Position numbers and translations under genes: made by a program
Origin: DATILL01 sp035476575
GTDB taxonomy: Bacteria; Actinomycetota; Actinomycetes; Mycobacteriales; JACQDL01
Reading direction: 5' to 3'
DNA: 48,141 nucleotides
Assembly (NCBI GenBank): GCA_035476575.1
Contig: DATILL010000101.1
Coordinates: forward strand, 1 to 48,141
Notes under the pieces: generated by a model
Databases searched by the model: none
What the model saw: the letters and a program-made list of their open reading frames with translations, nothing else
Told to the model about the DNA's origin: nothing
Part shown: positions 17,060-25,807 of the stretch, one piece after another
Numbering within the stretch: position 1 is the first letter of the stretch
How the letters are laid out: each line of letters starts with the position of its first letter

Positions 17060-17299
17060 GTGGACAAGACCCGGATCAGCATCACCGTGGACCCAGCCGT
17101 GCTCGGGGAGATCGACCAGTCCGCCGCCGCGGTTGGCCTGTCGCGCTCGGCGTGGATGGAAAAGGTCAGCCACGAGGCGTACCTGCGCGCCTGGATCGCC
17201 AGCTACCAGCCGCCCGGCGGCGTCGAGGAGCTGCCGCCCGACCAGCTCGACCGGCTGCGTGCGGCGCGTGAGCAGTGGACCCGCCGGGACGCCCGTTGA
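17060..17299 (+). CDS. Ribbon-helix-helix antitoxin of a MazF-like pair
   Basis: A 79-residue protein with RHH strand TRISITVDPAVLGEID and helix SRSAWMEKVSHEAYLRAW, matching MazE-type RHH antitoxins of actinobacteria. GTG 17060 opens the pair. The stop TGA overlaps the possible TTG start of the toxin. The C-terminal acidic segment (VEELPPDQLDRL) would bind the toxin. Autoregulation is expected for the family. Confidence 0.75.
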   Translation: MDKTRISITVDPAVLGEIDQSAAAVGLSRSAWMEKVSHEAYLRAWIASYQPPGGVEELPPDQLDRLRAAREQWTRRDAR

Positions 17300-17607
17300 C
17301 CCTGCCAAACCCGGTCAAGGCGCACTACCCCGGCGAGATCTGGGAGACCCACACCGGTGGACTGGAGGTGGTGGTGTCGTCCCGGCTGTATAACGAAGGC
17401 CCGTTCGGCACGGTGATCACCGCGACCATCGCCACCGAGCCCGGCCACTTCCGTCCGTTCGTCGTGCCCGCGGGCGCCTTCGGTGCCGTCTACGTGGACC
17501 GGGTCGCGCAGATCCCCATCGCCTGGCTCATCCAGAAGCGCGGCAACCTCGCACCGGCCGCTCTCACCGAGGTCGACCGGCACCTCGCCACCCTCTTCAT
17601 GCGCTGA
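17296..17607 (+). CDS. MazF/PemK-like endoribonuclease toxin
   Basis: A small SH3-like-barrel toxin of 103 residues. PGEIWETHTG is the family first strand, followed by EVVVSSRLYNEGPFGTVITA. VPAGAFGAVYVDRVAQIPI, in place of the usual C-terminal strands, precedes a final helix (EVDRHLATLFMR). The start is uncertain: TTG 17296 overlaps the antitoxin stop as TTGA, while GTG 17275 would add seven residues. This is the one toxin of the region whose frame looks complete, so this TA pair may be functional. Confidence 0.7.
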   Translation: MTLPNPVKAHYPGEIWETHTGGLEVVVSSRLYNEGPFGTVITATIATEPGHFRPFVVPAGAFGAVYVDRVAQIPIAWLIQKRGNLAPAALTEVDRHLATLFMR

Positions 17608-17833
17608 TCCACCTGCGCCCGGTTGGCGACTCTGCCGGGCACGACGACAACCTGACCGCCATCGACTGCGAGACTGAGCAACCAACCGGTACGAACCCGA
17701 CCGGACGCGGCGGGCGATCGAACGGCTGGCTGGGAAGTCGCCGAAGGCGGGTCGGCGGAGTGGTCGATCGGCAGTTTGTCGTACCCCGGCGCAACATTGG
17801 TGAAGGTTTGTCCGAAGCCCGAGAAGGAGCCCA

Positions 17834-18418
17834 GTGTCTCTGGTGAATCCGTTTGGTCCGCCGCGCGCCGAGAAGATGAGCGTCCGCGAGTTCGCCCACG
17901 AGCTCGGCGAGGACCCCTCGCGCGTGCTCACCCTGGCCATGCAGTTGGGGATGGTCGTCAGGACGGCGTCCAGCACCCTCGAGCCCGCCGAGGTCGACCG
18001 GCTCCGCGCGCACCTCCTGCAGGCTGCCCGATCGGAGGGTGATGCGATCGCGAGCTGGCTCGGGGTCGCACCTCACCGTCCGCGCTCGGCCGCCCAGCGG
18101 GCTCGCCGGCCGGCACCGCCACGGCCCGGCAGCATGGCCGCCGAGATCTGCGCACGTTGGCCGATGATCGCCCCGGCCGAGGCCGAGCAGGTCGCCAAGC
18201 GATGGCTGTCCCGATTCATCGAACCGAAGACCGCCGTCGCCTACTGGGACGCCGGCCTTGGCCTCCACGACGATGCGATCGTCGCCCGATGTATCGAACG
18301 ACGGCTGCCTCCCGCCGACCTGGCACGCATGGCCGACGGCACCCGCGTCAGAAACCGACTACGCGGCGGCGAGCCGGTCGACTCGGTGGTCGCTCGCCTC
18401 CACGAGCAGGACGGATGA
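17834..18418 (+). CDS. Orphan IF2 N-terminal-domain protein
   Basis: A 194-residue cytosolic protein. Residues about 15-62 (MSVREFAHELGEDPSRVL onward to LEPAEVDRLRAHL) match the small IF2-N winged-helix-like domain of translation factor IF-2. A Pro/Arg linker and an unrecognised helical C-terminal domain follow (ARWPMIAPAEAEQVAKRWL, then DLARMADGTRVRNRL). The GTPase core of IF-2 is absent. GTG 17834 is preceded by AAGGAG at good spacing. A ribosome-directed or nucleic-acid-binding accessory role is possible. The position beside TA genes may be incidental. Confidence 0.7.
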   Translation: MSLVNPFGPPRAEKMSVREFAHELGEDPSRVLTLAMQLGMVVRTASSTLEPAEVDRLRAHLLQAARSEGDAIASWLGVAPHRPRSAAQRARRPAPPRPGSMAAEICARWPMIAPAEAEQVAKRWLSRFIEPKTAVAYWDAGLGLHDDAIVARCIERRLPPADLARMADGTRVRNRLRGGEPVDSVVARLHEQDG

Positions 18419-18560
18419 CCACCCCAACAGCGGCCCGACGACCGCTGCCGGGCAACGGGCTGCGACGCAAGGCGTGGTGATGTCGGCGTCCGGCGTGGTG
18501 GTCGGTTACGGTGTTGACGCGCCTGTACCGGCGTATCGAGACGATCACGACGAGACGACG

Positions 18561-18905
18561 ATGCCGCTCGCCCAGGCGCCGGGGTTGCCGGAGCTGGCAG
18601 GGCGGGCGCGCACCCATGAACGGATCACGCTGACCGAGGCCAGGGCGGACAGCGTGATCATTATGTCTGCCGGTGACCACCGGGCGATCCTCGACTGGGA
18701 GGCGGCGTTCATCGCCGAGGGTATGTCGGCTGCCGCGCGGGGCGGCTCATGCGTCCCGCACGAGCTGGTCGTCGCGCTGGACGACGCCGACCCTACGATG
18801 GTCGAGGCGTTCCTGGCCGCGTTGGAGGCCCGGGCGGACGAGGACATTCCACCCACGCAGCAGTGGGCGATGTGGGAACGGATCAACCGCGACGCCCGGG
18901 CGTAA
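18561..18905 (+). CDS. Phd/YefM-type antitoxin
   Basis: The segment MPLAQAPGLPEL, then THERITLTEARADSVIIMSA and GDHRAILDWE, is the classic Phd/YefM fold that binds operator DNA and neutralises a RelE/YoeB toxin. The tail (PPTQQWAMWERINRDARA) would wrap the toxin. ATG 18561 matches the family N-terminus. The frame is open back to ATG 18480, but those extra residues look noncoding. The stop abuts the start of a truncated RelE-like toxin. Confidence 0.72.
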   Translation: MPLAQAPGLPELAGRARTHERITLTEARADSVIIMSAGDHRAILDWEAAFIAEGMSAAARGGSCVPHELVVALDDADPTMVEAFLAALEARADEDIPPTQQWAMWERINRDARA

Positions 18906-19045
18906 CTTTCACCATTGTCTGGGCGGACCCGGCTGGTTCTTCCCACGTCTTGGCCAGCTCCGGGTTCTCTACGAAGTCCGGGACGACCAAGGCGTCGTCC
19001 GCGTCGACCATGTCAGCCGGCTACCCACAACGCCGCTAACACCCG
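18902..19045 (+). pseudogene. RelE-family toxin remnant with internal deletion
   Basis: VTFTIVWADPA, the RelE first strand, starts directly after the antitoxin. In another frame the C-terminal strands LRVLYEVRDDQGVVRVDHV follow about 30 bases later. Some 45 central residues are missing, so an internal deletion destroyed the toxin. The initiation codon is GTA rather than GTG, a further lesion. Confidence 0.6.
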
Positions 19046-19067
19046 TCGGCGCTTCCCCTGACCCTGC

Positions 19068-19250
19068 TACCTCATCGACTACCTCATCGGCGCGGCGGAG
19101 AGCCTGTCATCGTTCGTCGTGACCGCGCTGCACACCGAGCTCGCCAGCGTCCTCGGCGGGCCGCCGCCGCGGGAGGCGCTGGACGCCGTACGGCGTGACC
19201 TCGACCTGGACCCGCTGCCCCAGCAGCGGTCGCGCCCGCGCGCGTCGTGA
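19068..19250 (+). pseudogene. Probable antitoxin C-terminal fragment
   Basis: A short frame reading YLIDYLIGAAESLSSFVVTA and ending LPQQRSRPRAS. Its stop TGA overlaps the GTG of the next (PIN-like) remnant in the 4-base arrangement common to TA operons. No DNA-binding N-terminus remains. The antitoxin label rests on context only. Confidence 0.35.
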
Positions 19251-19443
19251 CTCAGCGGCCGGGGTCTGGACGCCTCGGCCTGGTCGCGTTCGCCTCGCGG
19301 AGCTCGGTGTACGCCGGCTCGACGGCACCCAGCTCGACGCGCACGCCGCCGCCTGCGCCCGCGACCGAGGCTGGCCGCTGGTCACCGCCGACGCCACCCG
19401 ATACGCCACGCTCGACGAGCTCGGCGTCGAGGAGCTGCCCTAA
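19247..19443 (+). pseudogene. PIN-domain toxin remnant
   Basis: GTG 19247 starts a frame that loses sense within a few codons. A second frame then carries the PIN C-terminal half: LDAHAAACARDRGWPLVTAD, with conserved acidic residues, and ATRYATLDELGVEELP before TAA. The first catalytic half is missing. With the preceding fragment this is the trace of another VapBC-like locus. Confidence 0.55.
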
Positions 19444-19466
19444 CCTGGCGGCCAGCCGGGCCGCCG

Positions 19467-19925
19467 TCAGCTACGGCGGCTGTGGTGGGTGGCGACGGCG
19501 GCGGCGTGGGCGGTCCTGATCTGGTCGACGGTGACGGTGAAGGTGCCAGCGAGCTGCTGGGCGACGGCGGGGTCCAGGGTGACGACCTCGCCGCGTTCCA
19601 GGGCGGAGTACGAGCTGCGGCCGAGCCCGGCCTTGGCGCCGGCCTCGGTCTGGGTGAGCCCGGCGTTGCGGCGTAGCTCCGCGAGAGTCTCCGCGCCGAT
19701 GCCCTCGCCAGCGGTGGTGAGCTCGGCGGGGCTGACGTCGAGCGCCTTGGCTAGCGCCGCCAGCCGGCTCACGATCGGGACGCGCCACCCGCGCTCCCAC
19801 TGGACGACGGACAGCCGCGGCACGCCAGCGCGCTCGGCGAGCTCCTCCTGGGTGAGCTGCGCGGCGTCGCGAAGCCGGCGCAGCTTGTCAGCCGCGAAGT
19901 TCGGCACCGCGTTCTGCCCGGCCAT
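19467..19925 (-). CDS. XRE-family regulator with two tandem helix-turn-helix domains
   Basis: About 152 residues. The first HTH is LRRLRDAAQLTQEELAERAG with RLSVVQWERG. The second is LAELRRNAGLTQTEAGAKAG with RSSYSALERGEVV. Both retain the Cro/CI pattern. Two HTH domains in one short chain suggest binding to two half-sites as a monomer. ATG 19925 is chosen because GAGAGGCGC precedes it. ATG 19964 would add 13 residues. It is convergent with the PIN remnant. The target could be a TA promoter nearby, which is inference. Confidence 0.82.
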   Translation of the reverse strand: MAGQNAVPNFAADKLRRLRDAAQLTQEELAERAGVPRLSVVQWERGWRVPIVSRLAALAKALDVSPAELTTAGEGIGAETLAELRRNAGLTQTEAGAKAGLGRSSYSALERGEVVTLDPAVAQQLAGTFTVTVDQIRTAHAAAVATHHSRRS

Positions 19926-20063
19926 GCGCCTCTCGCTGTCGTCGAGCGTGTGCCTCGCCAGCATGCCCGATCGGATGAGCCATCGCCGCTATCTGGCGCG
20001 TTTGTTCCCAGTACAGGTAGGTCCCGGTGGTCGAGCCAGGTCTCCCGCGGCCGGGCAGTGTCG

Positions 20064-20400
20064 CGGCTGTTGCACTAGAAGTAATTTCGTAGCTACCAGC
20101 CGTTACCACAGCGGGTCGTACCTGCGCTGATCGGGCGAAGCTTGCCGTTGTCGTCGGTGACGTGGCAGACCCACGAACCGTTCGGTTGGGCCAGCCAGGT
20201 CTGAGCCGGGCCGTCGTCGTTCGGTATGAAGCTGAGGCAGTCGTACCCCGCCGATGATCAACGCGGCGAAGAGCTCGAACGGGTCGCGTGCGTTCGTCAC
20301 CACGTCCACGGGCAAGGTGGTTTCCCGCGTCGCGCCGTCGTCGTCACCAACCTGGATATCACGTCGTTGGCTTGGTGCTGGTTGGCGCGTACCGGCAATC
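20064..20400 (-). pseudogene. Remnant of an unidentified enzyme or binding protein
   Basis: Two minus-strand frames join to give protein-like sequence: TTLPVDVVTNARDPFELFAA followed, after a one-base slip near 20255, by YDCLSFIPNDDGPAQTWLA and QPNGSWVCHVTDDNGKL. The W-x-A-x-P-x-GSW pattern weakly recalls C-terminal regions of protein-isoaspartate methyltransferase-like proteins. I cannot confirm it. The rest of 19926-20573 holds nothing recognisable. Confidence 0.3.
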
Positions 20401-20573
20401 GGCATCCCGGTTTCGTGGCTCTTCGTAGGTAAGCCTGGGTGAGCCGCTTTCGGGCAGCCGAACCGTCGCAGATGGTCAGCTTCACCGGGCACTTCAGCGG
20501 GCGGGTCCATTGAGGCGACCGCTCTGGCTACGGGGCCGCGCCACGTGCCGCGGGGAGATCCGAGCGCGACCCG

Positions 20574-21731
20574 TCAGCGACACCGGCGGGCGTTGAGCCG
20601 GGCGGCCTGGCGCGTCAGGTGGTCGCGCTCGGCGAGGTTGGGGGCCTTTCGGGCCGCCTCGGCGTACAGCCGTGCTGCCGTCGCCAGGTCGCCGTCGCGC
20701 TCGTGGAGGTACGCCGCCACCGCCGCGTGGCGGGGCAGTGAGTCGTCCAGCGCCGCGAGCGCCGCCAGGCCGGCGCGCGGTCCGTCGGCCTCGCCGACGG
20801 CCACCGCGCGGTTGAGCTGGACGACCGGGCTGTCGGTCAGGCGCGCGAGCTCGTCGTACCACTCGACGATCTGCACCCAGTCAGTCTCCTCGGCGGTGGG
20901 CGCGTCAGCGTGGAGTGCCGCGATGGCGGCCTGGGCCTGGAACTCGTCCAGCCGGTCGCGGGCGAGGGCCGCCTGCAGGATCTCGACGCCCTCGGTGATC
21001 GACTTGGTGTCCCACCGGCCGCGGTCCTGCTCGGCGAGCGGCACCAGGCTGCCGTCGGGCGCGGTCCGGGTGGCGCGCCGGGCGTGGTGGAGCAGCATGA
21101 GGGCGAGCAGCCCCGCCACCTCGGGGTGGTCGATCGCGGCCGCGAGCTGCCGGGTGAGCCGGATGGCCTCGGCGGCGAGGTCGACGTCGCCGGAGTAGCC
21201 CTCGTTGAAGACCAGGTAGAGGACGCGCAGCACGGTGGCGACGTCGCCGGGCTGGTCGAACCGCACGCCGCAGACGGTGCGCTTGGCCCGGCTGATGCGC
21301 TGCGCCATGGTCGCCTCGGGCACCAGGTAGGCCTGGGCGATCTGGCGGGTGGTCAGCCCGCCGACGGCGCGCAGCGTGAGCGCGACCGCGGACGACGGCG
21401 TCAGCGACGGGTGGGCGCACAGGAAGTAGAGCTGGAGCGTGTCGTCCACCGCGGGCGCGGGCCCGGGCGCCGGCTCCTCCTCGACGAGGTCCTCACGCCG
21501 GCGGCGGGCGGCGTCCGCCCGGGTCGCGTCGAGGAACCGGCGCCAGGCCACGGTGACCAGCCAGCCCTTCGGGTCCCGCGGCGGGTCGGCCGGCCAGACG
21601 CGGACCGCCTCGACCAGCGCGTCCTGCACGGCGTCCTCGGCCGCCGCGAAGTCGGCTCCGCGGCGGACGAGGATCCCGAGCACGCTCGGCGTGAGGCTCC
21701 GGAGCAGGAGCTCGTCCACCTCAGGAATCAC
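20574..21731 (-). CDS. ECF42-type RNA polymerase sigma factor
   Basis: A 385-residue sigma factor. The sigma-2 region (FAAAEDAVQDALVEAVRVWP, then PKGWLVTVAWRRFLDATRAD) and sigma-4 region (GGLTTRQIAQAYLVPEATMA QRISRAKR) are followed by the long C-terminal helical DUF6596/TPR-like extension (NEGYSGDVDLAAEAIRL; VQLNRAVAVGEADGP) typical of ECF42 proteins. These lack an anti-sigma factor and depend on the extension. GTG 21731 overlaps the stop of the DGPF gene by 4 bases, the usual ECF42 partner. An open frame continues upstream to 22580 but is only the shadow of that partner. Confidence 0.92.
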   Translation of the reverse strand: MIPEVDELLLRSLTPSVLGILVRRGADFAAAEDAVQDALVEAVRVWPADPPRDPKGWLVTVAWRRFLDATRADAARRRREDLVEEEPAPGPAPAVDDTLQLYFLCAHPSLTPSSAVALTLRAVGGLTTRQIAQAYLVPEATMAQRISRAKRTVCGVRFDQPGDVATVLRVLYLVFNEGYSGDVDLAAEAIRLTRQLAAAIDHPEVAGLLALMLLHHARRATRTAPDGSLVPLAEQDRGRWDTKSITEGVEILQAALARDRLDEFQAQAAIAALHADAPTAEETDWVQIVEWYDELARLTDSPVVQLNRAVAVGEADGPRAGLAALAALDDSLPRHAAVAAYLHERDGDLATAARLYAEAARKAPNLAERDHLTRQAARLNARRCR

Positions 21732-22135
21732 TCCGTGATGCAGGGCGGCCCGCCCAGGAACGGGCGCAGCTCGAGCCACTCGTGGATCGGCCTCCCGCCC
21801 GCCCCCGGGGCGGCCGACAGCTCCCCGGCCAGCTCGACGGCCCGGGAGTAGCTGTCGACGTCGATCACCATCCAGCCGGCGATGAGGTCCTTGGTCTCGG
21901 CGAACGGGCCGTCGGTGACCGGCGGGCGCCCCGCGCCGTCGTAGCGGACCCACGTCCCCTCGGGGGCGAGCGCCTGGCCGTCGACAAACTCGCCGGTCTC
22001 GGTGAGCCGGGCCGCGAAGTCGTTCATGTACTGCATGTGGGCCGAGATCTCCTCCGGCGTCCACTTGTCCATGGGCACGTCGTTGGCCGAAGCCGGAGCG
22101 CCGCGGTAGTGCTTGAGCAGCAGGTACTTGGCCAT
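21728..22135 (-). CDS. DGPF/YCII-domain protein, partner of the ECF sigma factor
   Basis: A 135-residue protein named for its DGPFAETKDLIAG motif, which is present. It also has the YCII-like N-terminus MAKYLLLKHYRG and a conserved HMQYMNDFA helix. These proteins are encoded beside ECF42 sigma factors and are often under their control. The biochemical role is unsettled. Coupled start-stop overlap (GTGA) with the sigma gene shows co-expression. Confidence 0.9.
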   Translation of the reverse strand: MAKYLLLKHYRGAPASANDVPMDKWTPEEISAHMQYMNDFAARLTETGEFVDGQALAPEGTWVRYDGAGRPPVTDGPFAETKDLIAGWMVIDVDSYSRAVELAGELSAAPGAGGRPIHEWLELRPFLGGPPCITE

Positions 22136-22344
22136 CGTGTTTCTCCTCGGTGCTGGTGCGACCCATTGTGGTCACGTTCACCGCGGGGACGGAGCCAGTC
22201 ACGGGTTTTCGACATCGCCGTCCGAGATTTTTGGCTCTCGTAGATGAACCCGGGTGAGCCGTCTCGCGGTGTCCGGGTCCACGACGTGGCGCGAGGGCGA
22301 GACGCAAGCGAGACCTCCGGCGATCAGCAGCGACCGGTCCGACG

Positions 22345-22788
22345 GTGTACACCGACCGGCCCAAGGAGGACTGGCTCACCGAGCAACGGGGCAAGATCAC
22401 CGTGCCGGTCGAACACGCCGCGCTGGACCCGTTCCGCGGGTACCGCAACGCGATCCGTGACGAGCCGCCCGACACGGTCGCGGTGCTCGATGCCTTCCAC
22501 GTCGTCAAGCTCGCGGGCAACGCACTCGACGAGGTCCGACGCCGTGTCCAGCAGGCCACGCTCAGACGCCGTGGGCACAAGGACGACCCGCTCTACCGGG
22601 TCCGACGCACCCTGCTCACCGGTGTTGAGCACCTCCCCGACCGGCAACGCGCACGACTGGACAAGTGGCTCCCGCTCGGCGACCTGAACAGCGAGGTCGA
22701 GGTCACCTGGCACGTCTACCAGCGGGTCCGCTCGATCTACACTGCCACCAGCCCCGCCGCTGGCCGCAAGACCGCCGAGGGGTCCTTG
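22345..22788 (+). mobile_element. ISL3-family transposase fragment
   Basis: About 148 codons of the middle of an ISL3-type DDE transposase: LDPFRGYRNAIRDEPPDTVA, then AVLDAFHVVKLAGNALDEVR with the second catalytic Asp, RRRGHKDDPLYRVRRTLLTG and the helical LPDRQRARLDKWLPLGD. Both ends are missing, and no inverted repeats are visible, so it is an inactive relic. The DNA before it (22136-22344) has no gene. Confidence 0.82.
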
Positions 22789-23190
22789 AGTCGCTCCACC
22801 TGCTCTGATGGCTGGACAGGCCGACGCCGGAGTCCCGGTCGTTGGGGGGGACCGGCCGCGGGCCGGGTGGACAGGACGGGCGTGAGGGCAGGACGCTGCG
22901 GCAGGTGGCTGACCCGGACCGTGAGGTGGTGCATGAGCCGGGCTGTTGCGCCGGCTGCACAACGCCGAACACCCCGCGGGAGCCATCCGGGGACAACTGT
23001 GCTGAAGCTCCAGCCGGACCTCGGGTTCGGGTGACCAGGGTCACGGCAGCCTCCAAGGTGGTCGGGTCGAGCTGCCAGCAGGACACGGACGACGGCCGAA
23101 AGGGGCAGACTCGGCCGAGCGCCAAGAAAAGGGCATGAGAGATTCCGAGTGAGCACGGAGGGTGTTCCTGGTTGTGCCGGGCCGGCCGGC
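22789..23190. other. Gene-free stretch after the ISL3 fragment
   Basis: No frame on either strand has recognisable motifs or a credible start. Probably debris of the ISL3 element and its flank. Confidence 0.4.
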
Positions 23191-24480
23191 TCATGCGGCT
23201 CGTTGTCGGTGTCGGTGGTGGCGGATGGGTTTGCGTTCGGGGTCTTTTGCGCGTGGTGGGAGAAACTCTGGGAACCCGTCTGCGGCTATTCTCACGTCCC
23301 AGCCGTTGTGGTGTACGGCGTGGTGGTGGTGTGAGCAGAGCAGGACGCCGTTGTTCTGGTCTGTTTTTCCGCCGTCGGCCCAGTGGATGCAGTGGTGGAC
23401 CTGGCACCACTGGTACGGGCGGTCGCAGCCGGGGAACACGCAGCCGCGGTCGCGGAGGATGATCGCCCGGCGGGCGGCGCCGGTGAACAGCCGCGTGTCG
23501 CGGCCGAGGTCCAGGACCTGGCTGGTGCCGCCCAGGACGGCGGGGATGACGCGGGCGTCGCAGGCGATGCGCCGGACTTGGCCGGCCGACAACACCTCAC
23601 CGCTGTCGAGCAGCCCGACGCCGGTGGCGGCGACCAGCTTGTCGTAGTCCATCGTCACCACCAGGGTGGGGCGTTCCCCGCCGTTGTCCGGCAGCTCGCC
23701 CCCGCGCAGTGCCCCCTCGCAGATCCCGACGAGCGCATCGGCCCTCCGTTGCCCGGGGGTCCGCTCGTCACGCACCCCGGTGGCCGGGTCGGCCGGCCGG
23801 GGTGCGGCCAGCGGGTCCAGCGCGACCCGCAGGGTCTCGGCACCCTCGGCGTCCAGGAACCCGCAGATCCGTTTGAGCCCCGGGCCGGCGGGGGTGATCC
23901 GCAGGTCCCGCCGGGCGTAAGCCTCGGCGGCCTCCCGTTCGGCCTGTCTGCGCAGCAGCTCGTCGTTGTGGTCGGGGTCGACCACGTCCAGGACCCGGCG
24001 TCCGAGGAGGGCAACCTCAGCGGGGTCGAACGTGCCGGAGTGCCGGATGAGCTCCTCCTCGGCCAGCACCCGGGTCTCCGCGGAGGCTTCGGCCGGCAGC
24101 GCCTGGACGGCGTTGGCGATGACCTGGGCATGGTCGAGGCTGACCGCCCCGTCCGCCAGCGCAGTAGCGACCTGCGGCAGGTCACGATCCAGCACGGCGG
24201 CCAGCCGCAGCAGCCGCGCGGCCTCACCCGGCCGCATCCGCAGGGTGTCGCTGAGCCAGGCCGTCATGCTCGGCGCATCATGCGCCTGCGCCAGACCCCG
24301 CGACTCCGCCTCGCGGATCGCGGGCAGCAGTATGGTCCCGGTGATCCGGGCGAGCTGCTGGTACGCCCGCACCAGCACGTCACCGACCTGCGCGTCGGAC
24401 AGCCCCCACAGGCGCGCGTCGCGGCCGGAGTCGAGCAGCACCGAGATCTGCTCCACCACCGAGACCACCGCATCCGACAT
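23191..24480 (-). CDS. DUF222 (13E12) HNH endonuclease-domain protein
   Basis: A 429-residue member of the actinobacterial 13E12/DUF222 family. The DUF222 domain fills residues about 30-300 (TAWLSDTLRMRPGEAARLLR; ALADGAVSLDHAQVIANAV). The HNH nuclease is at the C-terminus, with CVFPGCDRPYQWCQVHH, HWADGGKTDQNNGVLLC and HHHHAVHHNGW, so zinc and catalytic residues are present. These genes are multicopy and behave like selfish repeats in many actinobacteria. I start at ATG 24480 (MSDAVV). The frame is open to 24654 but that part looks noncoding. No Shine-Dalgarno is evident. Confidence 0.88.
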   Translation of the reverse strand: MSDAVVSVVEQISVLLDSGRDARLWGLSDAQVGDVLVRAYQQLARITGTILLPAIREAESRGLAQAHDAPSMTAWLSDTLRMRPGEAARLLRLAAVLDRDLPQVATALADGAVSLDHAQVIANAVQALPAEASAETRVLAEEELIRHSGTFDPAEVALLGRRVLDVVDPDHNDELLRRQAEREAAEAYARRDLRITPAGPGLKRICGFLDAEGAETLRVALDPLAAPRPADPATGVRDERTPGQRRADALVGICEGALRGGELPDNGGERPTLVVTMDYDKLVAATGVGLLDSGEVLSAGQVRRIACDARVIPAVLGGTSQVLDLGRDTRLFTGAARRAIILRDRGCVFPGCDRPYQWCQVHHCIHWADGGKTDQNNGVLLCSHHHHAVHHNGWDVRIAADGFPEFLPPRAKDPERKPIRHHRHRQRAA

Positions 24481-24881
24481 ACCAGAAGAATAAATAGGAC
24501 CACCGACACAACCGTCCGCCCAGCCGAGCATCCCGGAAAAACTTTGAGGGATTTCGGTGAGCACAGCGGCGAGCACCCAGAGTATTTTCGGTGGCAAGCC
24601 AGCCGCCGAAAGGCGACTGGCGCGACAGCTAAGACAACCCCAGCAAACAGCCAAACGTCAACCTGCACTTAACGCCACCCAGAACATCCAGCAAACTGAG
24701 CCTCACCGCTTCTACAACCCCGTCCGAGCGCGTAGCAGGTCTCGCGCATGCGAGGTTGACACAGCACACCGCTCCCGCGCGTGTCACCACACCAGAGGAT
24801 CACGACGTCCGGTTGGAGCACCAGGCAGCCACCCACGCATGCCACGGCCGTGAACCGGCCTCCGTCGGTGCCGGCTCTAGC

Positions 24882-24902
24882 TATGTAGGCCAAGATATGT
24901 AG
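24882..24902 (+). promoter_or_regulatory. TATGTAG direct repeat before the PadR operon
   Basis: TATGTAG occurs at 24882 and again at 24896, one 14-bp step apart and 10 bases before the PadR start. The position suits an autoregulatory operator overlapping the promoter. This is inferred from location only. Confidence 0.4.
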
Positions 24903-24911
24903 ACTGACGGC

Positions 24912-25259
24912 GTGAAGATGACCGACACCACCGAGCGGGTGCTGCGGGTGCTGCTGGAGGACCCGACGGCCCCGTGGTACGGGTACGAGCTGATGAAGGC
25001 GGCGAAGGTCCAGAGCGGCACGCTGTACCCGATGCTGGCGCGGCTGGCCGAGGACGGGCTGGTCGAGTCGGAGTGGGAGCCGGAGGGGGAACGGCCCGGC
25101 GGGCGGCCACCGCGCAAGTTCTACACGCTGACCGGGGTCGGGGTGGCGACCGTGCGACAGGAGCTGGCGGAGCACGACGCCGCCCGGCACGCCGGTACGC
25201 CGGCCCGGGTGGGCAGAGGCACGGGGGCGTTGCGACCGGCGCGCGGTGGTAGCCGGTGA
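24912..25259 (+). CDS. PadR-family transcriptional regulator
   Basis: A 115-residue winged-helix protein with RVLRVLLEDPTAPWYGYELM, KVQSGTLYPMLARLAEDGLV and GRPPRKFYTLTGVGVA, the diagnostic PadR segments. It is short, lacking a long C-terminal dimerisation helix, as in PadR subfamily 2. Starts at GTG 24912 or ATG 24918. The stop overlaps the next start as GTGA, so it heads a three-gene operon with two membrane proteins, which it likely controls. Confidence 0.9.
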   Translation: MKMTDTTERVLRVLLEDPTAPWYGYELMKAAKVQSGTLYPMLARLAEDGLVESEWEPEGERPGGRPPRKFYTLTGVGVATVRQELAEHDAARHAGTPARVGRGTGALRPARGGSR

Positions 25260-25807
25260 GCCCCGCAGCGGACGGCACGACGTCGGCGGTCCGCGAGTAC
25301 GGCCGGACTGACCAGCTCGTGCTGCGACTGTCAGACACTCTGGTCAGGTGGGCCTGCCGCCGCCTGCCCGAGGAGGATCATGCCGACCGGCTGCGTGAGT
25401 GGACCGCCGAGCTGTACGCCATCCTCGACGACCCTGGCCTGCGGTCTGCGACCCGTACCTGCCGGGCATTGCTGTACGCCGCCGACCAGCGCCGCGCCGT
25501 GCGCGCGCTTCCCATCCGGCCAGGACGACAGGCCGTCCGGATCGGGAACCTTATCAATGCCGACGCCATCATCAACGTCATTGTCGTCATCATCGGCGGC
25601 TTCGTCGGCATCGTCGTGGGGGTCGTCGTCGGCGTTGGCATTGGGGTCGTCGTCGGTGGCTTCGTCGGTGGCTTCGTCGATGGCGGCGGCATTGGCTTCG
25701 TCGTTGGCGTCGTTGGTGTCGTCGTCGTCAGCTTTGCCGGCGTTGGCTTCGTCGTTGGCGTCGTCATAAGCGTGCGGGCAAACCAGAGCAGGAGGGGCCG
25801 GTCGTGA
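25256..25807 (+). CDS. Membrane protein with a long glycine-zipper tail
   Basis: A 183-residue protein in two parts. The N-terminal about 90 residues are soluble and helical (LSDTLVRWACRRLPEEDHAD; LYAILDDPGLRSATRTCRAL). The C-terminal about 75 residues are almost only Gly, Val, Ile and Phe, with a repeated Gly every 3-4 residues (for example GGFVGIVVGVVVGVGIGVVV). That pattern makes glycine-zipper membrane helices. The DNA there is a low-complexity GTC/GGC tract. GTG 25256 and the GTGA overlap with the next gene show tight coupling. Pore, channel or holin-like behaviour is possible but untested. Confidence 0.75.
   Translation: MSPAADGTTSAVREYGRTDQLVLRLSDTLVRWACRRLPEEDHADRLREWTAELYAILDDPGLRSATRTCRALLYAADQRRAVRALPIRPGRQAVRIGNLINADAIINVIVVIIGGFVGIVVGVVVGVGIGVVVGGFVGGFVDGGGIGFVVGVVGVVVVSFAGVGFVVGVVISVRANQSRRGRS

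Noticed and set aside
16565..17308. Possible transposase tail on the minus strand upstream of the RHH-MazF pair
   Set aside because: No catalytic motif or inverted repeats, and it runs through the antitoxin gene antisense.
21732..22580. N-terminal extension of the sigma factor frame
   Set aside because: It is the shadow of the DGPF gene plus noncoding DNA. The real start is GTG 21731 at the overlap.
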